A stretch of 10,640 nt of DNA from Betaproteobacteria bacterium UBA2293 (GTDB lineage Bacteria > Pseudomonadota > Gammaproteobacteria > Burkholderiales > Rhodocyclaceae), in NCBI GenBank assembly GCA_002345845.1, contig DDWF01000302.1:1-10640 (forward strand). The letters run 5' to 3'. The position numbers and the translations under genes are program-made. The notes under the pieces are model-generated. The model was given only the letters and a program-made list of their open reading frames with translations. It was not told the origin of the DNA and made no database searches. Numbering within the stretch: position 1 is the first letter of the stretch; each line of letters begins with the position of its first letter. Positions 5,783 to 10,640 of the stretch are shown here, one piece after another.

Positions 5783-6235
5783 CTACTGGTCGGCCTTGCT
5801 GATGCCTTGGCTGGCTAACTGGTCAGCCCGTTCATTACCCGCCTCGCCCGAATGGCCACGCACCCAGACCCACACCACCTGATGCACAGCAGCCAGTTCA
5901 TCAAGGCGCTGCCACATCTCGGCATTCAGTACCGGCGTCTTGTCTGACTTCCTCCAGCCTCGGGCCTTCCAGTCGCTCAGGTACTTGGTCATCCCATCTA
6001 CGACATATCGGGAATCCGTCATCAGGCGCACAGGCAGGGGCCGCTTCAGGGCCTCCAAGCCCTTGATGGCTGCGGTAAGTTCCATCTGGTTGTTCGTGGT
6101 CCAGAACACTCCGCCGCACAGCTCCTTGCTGCTGCCGTTGCGAGAGATGACAGCCCCCCACCCACCGGGGCCGGGATTCCCTTTACATGCTCCATCCGTG
6201 TAGATGGTTACTGGTTCATCGGTGATCATGTTCAT
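5783..6235 (-). CDS. rnhA: Ribonuclease HI
   Basis: RNase HI cleaves the RNA strand of RNA-DNA hybrids and so removes R-loops and replication primers. The 150-aa length matches the bacterial type I enzyme (about 155 aa). The full active site is visible: [16 protein letters not shown] with Asp14, NNQMELTA with Glu52, TDSRYV with Asp74, and [12 protein letters not shown] with His128 and Asp138. The basic protrusion segment ([13 protein letters not shown]) is also present. GGAG about 11 nt before the first ATG supports this start; a second ATG lies two codons later. It is the first gene of a minus-strand unit with the 72-aa and ParB-like genes. It is presumably an accessory copy, as most such genomes keep a housekeeping rnhA, and may assist element or plasmid replication. 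Confidence 0.94.
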   Translation of the reverse strand: MNMITDEPVTIYTDGACKGNPGPGGWGAVISRNGSSKELCGGVFWTTNNQMELTAAIKGLEALKRPLPVRLMTDSRYVVDGMTKYLSDWKARGWRKSDKTPVLNAEMWQRLDELAAVHQVVWVWVRGHSGEAGNERADQLASQGISKADQ

Positions 6236-6629
6236 CTTCTACTTTCTCCAAAGTTATCCAAAGGCGCTGATTCCCACCGAAGTGGAAACAACACCTGAAA
6301 TCAAGAAGCAAGCGCCCAATCTGGCGCGCCCATTTCTATAGGTAGTGGTTACCCCTCGGAGACTCCGGAGAACATTGCAGCACAAGCGGCTGTGGCTGAT
6401 CTGCACCACTCCGCGCAGCGATGCCCGTTTAAGCACGTTTCATGCTCATTGGCACAAACCCCTTGCCGCACCATCAGAAGCCTGCCACGGGGCCGCTCTG
6501 CACGTCCTGAAGGGTGTTCTACTGGCCGCGAAGGCAGCCAAGAAGATGGCCACAAATAGCGGTCATTCTGGGTGTCCCGGCTGGACGTTCCGAGGGTGAC
6601 AGCAGTATTCGATCAGGTATGATGGAAAG
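6236..6629. other. 394-bp divergent intergenic region, no convincing gene
   Basis: Both strands have short open frames (for example 6345-6599 on plus and 6349-6555 on minus), but none has a Shine-Dalgarno or recognisable motif, and they overlap each other. The minus-strand frame gives a Cys-rich peptide (C-x-NGHRC-x-EWC) that may be a relic. Near rnhA, CCAC-CGAA-GTGG (6273-6284) forms a tight tetraloop hairpin. The right end holds the promoter described at 6596-6623. The region presumably contains divergent promoters for the rnhA unit and the 247-aa/PIN unit. Confidence 0.5.
6596..6623 (+). promoter_or_regulatory. Sigma-70-type promoter abutting the 247-aa gene start
   Basis: The -35 is GTGACA (6596-6601), one mismatch from TTGACA; the spacer is 16 bp; the -10 is TATGAT (6618-6623), one mismatch from TATAAT. 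The expected start of transcription, 6-7 nt after the -10, falls at or beside the ATG at 6630. The mRNA would then be leaderless or almost so. Confidence 0.55.
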
Positions 6630-7373
6630 ATGGCGCGCGTAACTTGGACGTACATGCTGCGGATTCCGCGGCGAACTCAAACCCGGTTCCCAATGGATCG
6701 GCTAGGGGAATACATTCGCCAGTTTGCAGAGCTCTTGGGGGCTGACAATTCGCCCACTTTCAAAGGCATCAAGAATGCCAGCATCGGGATACGCGCCGCA
6801 GTTCCTGACGCCCGCGCCAACAATTCTTATGCACGGCTCGTCGAGGCAAGGAGTAACCCAAAAAGCCGCGCTGCGAAGGTGCTTCATGGCATCCAGGACA
6901 TGCTCGGGCACGATGGAATCCCCGAGGCCGAGCTACTAGATGCGACAGAAAAGGTTATTTACCTGTTCAAGGGAAGCCTTGAGAATGGCGATCAAGTTTC
7001 TCGAATTCATCAGCACGGCTCGGTAGATGGCGTTGTCACGGGTCTTGTGGGTGCAGACGACACAATGCATCTCCATCTGCGAGATACCTTCGACAGGGAC
7101 TTGCGGCTTGTACTTCGTAACGAAACATTGGCAAGAGACTTGTTGATTCTCTTCCGCCGCGGTTCTGTTCGCTTAACTCTTCACGGCCAATGGGTCAGGA
7201 CTAACGCGGGGTGGATTCCGGAATCCGGCAAATGCACTGTTACAAGTTTTGAGGTTCTAGAAGACACCCCGATTGGGGATGTTTTCAATGCCTTTGCTGC
7301 CGTCCCGGGCAATGGATGGTTAGAGCTAAATGATCCGCAGGCTGTTTGGGCGGACTTGCGGGGGGCGCGGTGA
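6630..7373 (+). CDS. 247-aa conserved-type hypothetical protein paired with a PIN nuclease
   Basis: I know no named function. Two parts are visible. Residues 1-120 are helical and basic (FPMDRLGEYIRQFAELLG; ARLVEARSNPKSRAAKVLHGIQDMLG). Residues about 125-225 look like a small beta-barrel: SVDGVVTGLVGADDTMHLHL, then DLRLVLRNETLARDLL, VRLTLHGQWVR and KCTVTSFEVLED, ending GNGWLELNDP. From memory, similar proteins occur upstream of PIN genes in rhizobia and other proteobacteria; I could not check this. No signal peptide or membrane segment is seen. Its stop overlaps the PIN start as GTGA, so the two are translated together. The order small non-enzymatic protein then PIN nuclease resembles an antitoxin-toxin pair, but the protein is larger than usual VapB antitoxins. 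The promoter leaves virtually no 5' leader. Confidence 0.75.
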   Translation: MARVTWTYMLRIPRRTQTRFPMDRLGEYIRQFAELLGADNSPTFKGIKNASIGIRAAVPDARANNSYARLVEARSNPKSRAAKVLHGIQDMLGHDGIPEAELLDATEKVIYLFKGSLENGDQVSRIHQHGSVDGVVTGLVGADDTMHLHLRDTFDRDLRLVLRNETLARDLLILFRRGSVRLTLHGQWVRTNAGWIPESGKCTVTSFEVLEDTPIGDVFNAFAAVPGNGWLELNDPQAVWADLRGAR

Positions 7374-7897
7374 GCAACCAAGGGTTTCCAAAGTGTCTTC
7401 TAATTGATGCCAATTTTCTGGTGGCTTACGTCCATCCGGAAACATCAGACGATGACAAGGCGCGCATTGCGCATCTGTTCTCATTGGCTGAGAAATCAAA
7501 ATCTCGCATCATCATCCCGATGCCCGCCGCAGCCGAATATCTTGTAGGCGCGGACATGGCTGCCGTTGAGAGCTTTAATCGCTTGGAGCGCAAGAGCTTT
7601 GTTTTCGTTGCTCCGTTTGACAGGGCCTCTGCCTTCGAGTGCGCACTGCTGGATCGTGCAGCTATAGGTGGAGGGGACAAGAAAGACGGCAGTATATCTC
7701 CGTGGCAGAAGGTAAAAATCGACAGGCAGATAGTCGCAATAGGAAAAGCAAACGGCGCTACATTGCTAATTTCTGGGGATGAAGGCGTCAGGAATAACGC
7801 CCTTCGCGTTGGGATGGCTGCCAAGAAAATTCAAGACCTAGAACTGCCTGAGAGCGCCAAACAGGCCAAACTAGAATTAGTGGTCTCTACAGAATAA
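7370..7897 (+). CDS. PIN-domain protein, probable RNase (toxin-like)
   Basis: The PIN fold cuts single-stranded RNA with Mg2+ or Mn2+ held by three or four acidic residues. This 175-aa form shows LLIDANFLVAYVHP (first acid Asp13), PAAAEYLVG (Glu56), KIDRQIVAIGKANGATLLISGD (Asp118 and Asp137) and EGVRNNALRVG after it, so the acidic set is complete. The length is above typical VapC (about 130-145 aa) because of an insert around residues 60-115. The GTG at 7370 is preferred because it overlaps the upstream stop as GTGA; an upstream in-frame ATG (7346) would lie deep in the 247-aa gene. It ends 22 bp before the convergent resolvase gene. VapC-like toxin activity is inferred from fold and context. 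Confidence 0.82.
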   Translation: MSNQGFPKCLLIDANFLVAYVHPETSDDDKARIAHLFSLAEKSKSRIIIPMPAAAEYLVGADMAAVESFNRLERKSFVFVAPFDRASAFECALLDRAAIGGGDKKDGSISPWQKVKIDRQIVAIGKANGATLLISGDEGVRNNALRVGMAAKKIQDLELPESAKQAKLELVVSTE

Positions 7898-7919
7898 TCA
7901 GCTTCGCCGCCGGAGAACG

Positions 7920-8492
7920 TTAGACCTTCATGAGGCGCTGAAGAGTCGATAGGGCAATGCCCAGCTCCGCAGCCGTCACACGCCAGCTCTTCCCGGATGC
8001 CATCAGCTCCGCAGCCCGCCCCCGCATCTGTTCATCGTTGGACTTCACGGGCCGCCCCAGCTTCACACCGTCCGCCTTCAACTGTGCTAGCTTGGCCTTG
8101 GTGCGCTCCCCGATGATCTGCCGTTCAAACTGGCTGATGGCCGCCAGCATGTTCAAGGTGAGCTGTGATTGTGCGGAGCTATCCAGCCGCCCCAGCCCGA
8201 GCACATCAAGCATGACGCCCTTGCCCGTGAGTTCCTGAACAGTGCTGACCACGTCAAGGACATCTCTGCCCAGCCTGTCCAGCTTGGCGACCACCACAAC
8301 ATCACCCGCCCTCAGGCGATCATGCAGCCGTGCGAACTGTTCCCGCTGAAGGGCTGGCACCTTGCCCGATACCCCATGCTCAACATACACGCGGTCATCA
8401 TCGATGACATGGCCCGCCTCCCTGACCTGCCGAAGCTGCTGCTCCGTGGTTTGGTCCGTGGTGGAAACGCGAAGGTAAGCGAAGGTGGCCAT
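7920..8492 (-). CDS. Small serine recombinase (resolvase/invertase family)
   Basis: This 190-aa protein has the resolvase catalytic domain at about residues 4-140: AYLRVSTTDQ with Arg8 and catalytic Ser10, VVAKLDRLGRD (67-77) with the active-site arginines, and the long helix ISQFERQIIGERTKAKLAQLKADGVKLGRP. A C-terminal helix-turn-helix (150-190, SWRVTAAELGIALSTLQRLMKV) binds the recombination sites. The ATG at 8492 is chosen over one 11 codons earlier because GGAAG lies 8 nt before it and the family begins at this point. The adjacent repeat region (8528-8603) looks like its res site. It could resolve element or plasmid multimers, or be a relic of a Tn3-type transposon, though no transposase is present. 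It is a different class from the 516-aa integrase. Confidence 0.92.
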   Translation of the reverse strand: MATFAYLRVSTTDQTTEQQLRQVREAGHVIDDDRVYVEHGVSGKVPALQREQFARLHDRLRAGDVVVVAKLDRLGRDVLDVVSTVQELTGKGVMLDVLGLGRLDSSAQSQLTLNMLAAISQFERQIIGERTKAKLAQLKADGVKLGRPVKSNDEQMRGRAAELMASGKSWRVTAAELGIALSTLQRLMKV

Positions 8493-8527
8493 GATGGACT
8501 TCCGAGGGGATTTAAACGGGGTCAATC

Positions 8528-8603
8528 ATATCGGTACAGTACTCGCCAGTCAATGCCGTATTTATCGGTACGCTCTGCCTGTACCCGAATCCATACCGAT
8601 AAA
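8528..8603. promoter_or_regulatory. res-like site: repeated and inverted TATCGGTAC motifs upstream of the resolvase
   Basis: TATCGGTAC occurs at 8529-8537 and 8563-8571, 34 bp apart. TTTATCGGTA (8561-8570) is inverted perfectly as TACCGATAAA (8594-8603). CTGTACCCGAAT (8579-8590) is a weaker inverted copy of 8528-8539, and a related ACGGTAC lies at 8614-8620. The repeats lie 36-130 bp upstream of the resolvase start, the usual place for a res site and for autoregulation of the gene. Confidence 0.65.
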
Positions 8604-8640
8604 CGAAGGTTAAACGGTACGGCCGGCCGCTCGTTTCCCC

Positions 8641-8997
8641 TCACTCCGCCCCTTGACCCAACCCCTCGAACACCCCGGCGTCTCCCATGAGCTCCAGAAT
8701 GGAGACTATCAACAGGGTGGCGCATGTAACGATAGTCACTTCGTCCGTCTCCAGCCGGTGCCTTGCTGACCCCGGATGCTCAGGTTCGGGGAGGATGACC
8801 GTACTTAGTCGCTCATACGCTGCCCCGACCATCGCACACAGAAACATGATGATGATGTAGCTAACGACTACACCTGCGAGCACGCCAAAGACACCACCAG
8901 CCGCCCACGGGCGATGCCCCGGCCACCTCGCCACAAAGCAGGCAAACGCTGTGACAACCAGCAGGGAAGACCTCTTGGTGTCTGTTGAAAGGTTCAT
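8641..8997 (-). CDS. Small predicted inner-membrane protein, unknown function
   Basis: This 118-aa protein has two clear hydrophobic segments: AAGGVFGVLAGVVVSYIIIMF and following (about residues 32-60) and VTIVTCATLLIVSILELM (about 86-103). A weaker one lies near the N-terminus (LLVVTAFACFVA, 13-24). A polar, acidic stretch (LPEPEHPGSARHRLETDE) separates the two main segments. I recognise no domain. The ATG at 8997 is chosen because the in-frame extension upstream to a GTG at 9048 is polar, unlike a membrane-protein start, and GGCGGA lies just before this ATG. It is the last gene before the right end of the element and is oriented away from it. It could be a cargo or immunity-type protein, with no evidence for either. 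Confidence 0.55.
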   Translation of the reverse strand: MNLSTDTKRSSLLVVTAFACFVARWPGHRPWAAGGVFGVLAGVVVSYIIIMFLCAMVGAAYERLSTVILPEPEHPGSARHRLETDEVTIVTCATLLIVSILELMGDAGVFEGLGQGAE

Positions 8998-9043
8998 GAT
9001 CCGCCATTCAAAGGGGATGCATTCTACCGGCATCTTCAGGGGG

Positions 9044-9116
9044 CCCACGGGGGTAACTCGCAGGGCCCCAGAAGAGGTAAGACCCCCGCCAAATATCCGC
9101 CAGTTTTCCCCGTGGG
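9044..9116. repeat. 9-bp inverted repeat near the right end of the element
   Basis: CCCACGGGG (9044-9052) and CCCCGTGGG (9108-9116) are perfect inverted repeats 55 bp apart, 51 bp inside the right junction. The rest of 8998-9166 holds no gene. It could be an accessory recombination or regulator site, or the 5' region of the membrane-protein gene and, in the circular form, of the integrase. Confidence 0.4.
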
Positions 9117-9145
9117 GTATGCTTTCGAGATGCTAATTATTATCT

Positions 9146-9166
9146 GGGGTCTTCACGCCCTGTCCT
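9146..9166 (+). promoter_or_regulatory. Right arm of the element attachment site (P arm)
   Basis: GGGGTCTTCACGCC (9146-9159) pairs as an imperfect inverted repeat with 2019-2032 in the circular form. Over the full 24-bp half-sites, 14 of 24 bases are symmetric by my count. The dyad centre falls between 9169 and 9170, inside the common TGCTGATG, which would place the 2-bp crossover there (CT). Confidence 0.6.
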
Positions 9167-9174
9167 TGCTGATG
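9167..9174 (+). repeat. attR common core (right 8-bp direct repeat)
   Basis: TGCTGATG is identical to 2006-2013. It is followed at once by ATCGGCCCACCC, coding I-G-P-P of the ComM Walker A motif, so the exact junction of element and gene can be read here. Confidence 0.85.
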
Positions 9175-10023
9175 ATCGGCCCACCCGGTGCCGGCAAGTC
9201 GATGCTGGCCGCCCGCCTGCCCGGCCTGATGCCAGAACTGGATATGCTCGAGGCCCGGGCTTCCGCCGCCGTACTGTCGCTGGTCGGCCAGTTCCGCCCG
9301 GAAAGTTTCGGCCGCCGCCCCTATCGCCAACCGCACCATACCGCCTCACCGGCAGCCATGGTCGGCGGCGGCAACCCGCCGCGACCGGGAGAGATCAGCC
9401 TGGCCCACCAGGGCATCCTGTTCCTCGACGAGTTGCCGGAATTCGACCGCAAGGTGCTGGAGACCCTGCGTGAGCCGCTGGAAACCGGCCGTATCCATAT
9501 TGCCCGAGCCGCCCGTCAGGCCGAATTTCCGGCCGAGTTCCAGTTGGTCGCGGCAATGAATCCTTGTCCCTGTGGCCACCACGGCGCCCCTTCGGGCAAA
9601 TGCCGATGCACTCCAGACCTGATCGCCCGTTATCGCGGCAAGCTGTCCGGCCCTTTCCTCGACCGTCTCGACATGCTGATCGAAGTGCCCGGCCTGCCGG
9701 CCGAGGCGCTGCTCGGCAAGGCAGAGGGCGAACCCTCTGCTGACGTCAGGGTCCGCGTCATCGCCGCCCGCGCCCGCCAGCAGGCTCGCCAGAAAAAACC
9801 CAACGCCCGTCTGACGACGGCCGAAGTCGATGCCTGCTGCACCCCGGACGAGGCCGGCAGCCGCCTGCTCAAACAGGCCGGCACCAGTCTCGACCTGTCG
9901 GCGCGGGCCTGGCACCGCATTCTGCGCGTCGCCCGCACCATCGCCGATCTGGCGGCCAGCGAGACGGTAACGGCTGCACATGTCGCCGAGGCCATCCAGT
10001 ACCGGCGCCTCGCCGGTGGCTGA
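9175..10023 (+). pseudogene. comM: comM (YifB) 3' part carrying the complete AAA+ ATPase domain
   Basis: This fragment encodes the last 282 residues of ComM. Walker A is GPPGAGKS directly after the junction, and Walker B is GILFLDELPEF. The family signature RQPHHTASPAAMVGGGNPPRPGEISLAH precedes it. A Cys-rich zinc-like loop (CPCGHHGAPSGKCRC) and the C-terminal Mg-chelatase helical domain (LSARAWHRILRVARTIADLA) follow. No stop or frameshift is seen, so the damage is the insertion alone. The frame also stays open into the element: starts at 9112 (GTG) or 9130 (ATG) would add about 15-21 foreign residues before the Walker A. Such a product would lack the N-terminal domain and probably not support transformation. 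Confidence 0.92.
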
Positions 10024-10640
10024 GCGGCCCGCCAGCACCCGCGGCATCGCTCTGCTGCTGGCTTCATTGTCGGCACTCGGGCCGTTCTCCATCGACACCT
10101 ATCTGCCGTCCTTCCCGGATATCGCCGCCAGCCTCGACGCCAGCCAGTTGCAGGTGCAGCAGACACTATCCGTCTATCTGTTCTCCTTTGCCGTGATGAC
10201 CCTGTGGCACGGGGCGATTGCCGACCGCTTCGGTCGCCGCCGGGTGATCCTCGCCGCCCTCGCCCTCTTCGGCCTGGCTTCCGTCGGCTGCACCCTGGCC
10301 AGCAGCATCGAGCAGCTATGGTTCTGGCGGGCGATGCAGGGCGTCACCGCCGGTGCCGGTATCGTCATCAGCCGCGCCATCGTCCGCGACCTGTTCGATG
10401 GTGCCGACGCGCAGCGCCTGATGTCGCAGATGACCATGATGTTTGCCCTGGCCCCGGCCGTCGCCCCGGTCATCGGCGGCTGGCTGCAAACCCTGTTCGG
10501 CTGGCGTATGGTCTTTGCTTTCCTGGTGTTGATGACCTGCCTGCTGGCGCTTGCCTGCTGGAAACTGCTGCCGGAAACCCTGCCGCCGGAGAAACGACAG
10601 TCACTGCGCCCCGGCTACCTTGGCCGCAGCTACTGGCGGG
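10016..10640 (+). CDS. Bcr/CflA-family MFS drug efflux transporter (partial)
   Basis: An MFS (DHA1) inner-membrane proton antiporter; relatives export bicyclomycin, chloramphenicol and other drugs. The first 208 residues are present and the gene leaves the window. The N-terminus reads STRGIALLLASLSALGPFSIDTYLPSFPDIA, the family-typical TM1 with the SxDxYLPxxP signature. Motif A of the loop between TM2 and TM3 is GAIADRFGRRRV. QGVTAGAGIVISRAIVRDLF (TM4 and after) and LAPAVAPVIGGWL (TM5, the antiporter motif C region) follow, then ETLPP near the window end. The GTG at 10016 overlaps the comM stop by 8 bp, so it is probably translated with comM. Its transcription may therefore be affected by the element upstream. 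Confidence 0.88.
   Translation, partial: MAERPASTRGIALLLASLSALGPFSIDTYLPSFPDIAASLDASQLQVQQTLSVYLFSFAVMTLWHGAIADRFGRRRVILAALALFGLASVGCTLASSIEQLWFWRAMQGVTAGAGIVISRAIVRDLFDGADAQRLMSQMTMMFALAPAVAPVIGGWLQTLFGWRMVFAFLVLMTCLLALACWKLLPETLPPEKRQSLRPGYLGRSYWR

Larger units (their letters stand above)
2014..9174. mobile_element. 7.2-kb integrative element in comM with a large serine recombinase
   Basis: The insert splits comM and is flanked by TGCTGATG at 2006-2013 and 9167-9174. It carries its own large serine recombinase as the first gene at the left end, the usual position of an integrase beside its attachment site. Cargo: thermonuclease, an 81-aa unknown, RNase HI, 72-aa and ParB-like proteins, the 247-aa/PIN pair, a small resolvase, and a small membrane protein. 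There are no tniABC, relaxase, type IV secretion, phage structural or replication initiator genes, so it is not self-transmissible by any visible means. comM is a known island hotspot (for example AbaR in Acinetobacter), but that uses Tn7-like transposition; here the evidence points to serine site-specific integration. Plasmid ancestry is inferred from the ParB-like protein and resolvase. Confidence 0.9.

Noticed and set aside
6345..6599. Short open frames in the rnhA to 247-aa intergenic region (also 6349-6555 on the minus strand)
   Set aside because: They overlap on opposite strands, have no Shine-Dalgarno and no recognisable motif. The Cys-rich minus-strand peptide is noted, but support is too weak to call a gene.
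8528..8620. Replication-origin iterons
   Set aside because: The TATCGGTAC motifs are few, partly inverted, and lie directly upstream of a resolvase. With no replication initiator gene, a res site explains them better.
8169..8690. 173-codon plus-strand open frame over the resolvase
   Set aside because: Antisense to a clearly recognisable serine recombinase and its res-like region; the product has no domain-like features.
2014..9174. Tn7-like (AbaR-type) transposition as the cause of the comM insertion
   Set aside because: No tniA/B/C-like genes, no terminal inverted repeats of that type and no 5-bp target duplication. An 8-bp common core and an adjacent large serine recombinase fit site-specific integration better.
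9346..10166. Long minus-strand open frames over the comM 3' part
   Set aside because: Antisense to clear ComM ATPase motifs; compositionally Arg/Ala/Gly-rich shadow frames.
1..10640. CRISPR array, tRNA or rRNA genes, or an insertion sequence with transposase
   Set aside because: No regularly spaced repeats, no recognisable cloverleaf or rRNA sequence, and no DDE or HUH transposase frame were seen on either strand.

Overview
The window looks like a high-GC betaproteobacterial chromosome, probably Rhodocyclaceae (Dechloromonas/Azonexus-like). This is inferred from the flanking gene order: P-II regulator, TorF-type porin, ubiK, comM, Bcr/CflA transporter. I recall that order from such genomes but could not search for it. 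A compact integrated element interrupts the flank.

Left flank (1-2013). On the minus strand lie the first codons of a P-II nitrogen regulator (glnK-like), preceded in the same direction by a TorF-family outer-membrane porin. Upstream of the porin is a well-spaced sigma-54 -24/-12 promoter, and further upstream are NtrC-like boxes, so the porin/P-II unit is probably nitrogen-controlled. Diverging on the plus strand are ubiK (ubiquinone biosynthesis accessory factor) and the 5' part of comM (YifB/ComM AAA+ helicase).

Element (about 2014-9174, 7161 bp). It sits inside comM, just before the Walker A codons, and is bounded by an 8-bp direct repeat TGCTGATG (2006-2013 and 9167-9174). Removing one repeat plus the insert restores comM in frame as 497 codons. 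The first gene inside is a 516-aa large serine recombinase, the likely integrase. Joining the two element ends recreates a 48-bp imperfect dyad (attP) centred within the 8-bp common sequence. The cargo, left to right, is: a secreted thermonuclease; an 81-aa unknown gene with a decayed second copy; an operon of RNase HI, a 72-aa possible ribbon-helix-helix protein and a ParB-like protein; a two-gene module of a 247-aa unknown protein overlapping a PIN-domain nuclease; a small serine resolvase with a res-like repeat region; and a small membrane protein. I see no relaxase, conjugation, phage structural or replication initiator gene. The mix (ParB-like, resolvase, RNase HI) suggests plasmid ancestry.

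Right flank (9175-10640). The 3' part of comM carries the complete ATPase domain and stays open to an element-supplied start codon. It is followed, with an 8-bp overlap, by a Bcr/CflA-type drug efflux transporter that runs off the window.

Possible joint effect: disrupting comM lowers the ability to integrate transformed DNA, and a secreted nuclease could destroy incoming DNA. The element may therefore limit transformation twice over. The 247-aa/PIN pair is the best candidate for a little-described toxin-antitoxin or defence module.
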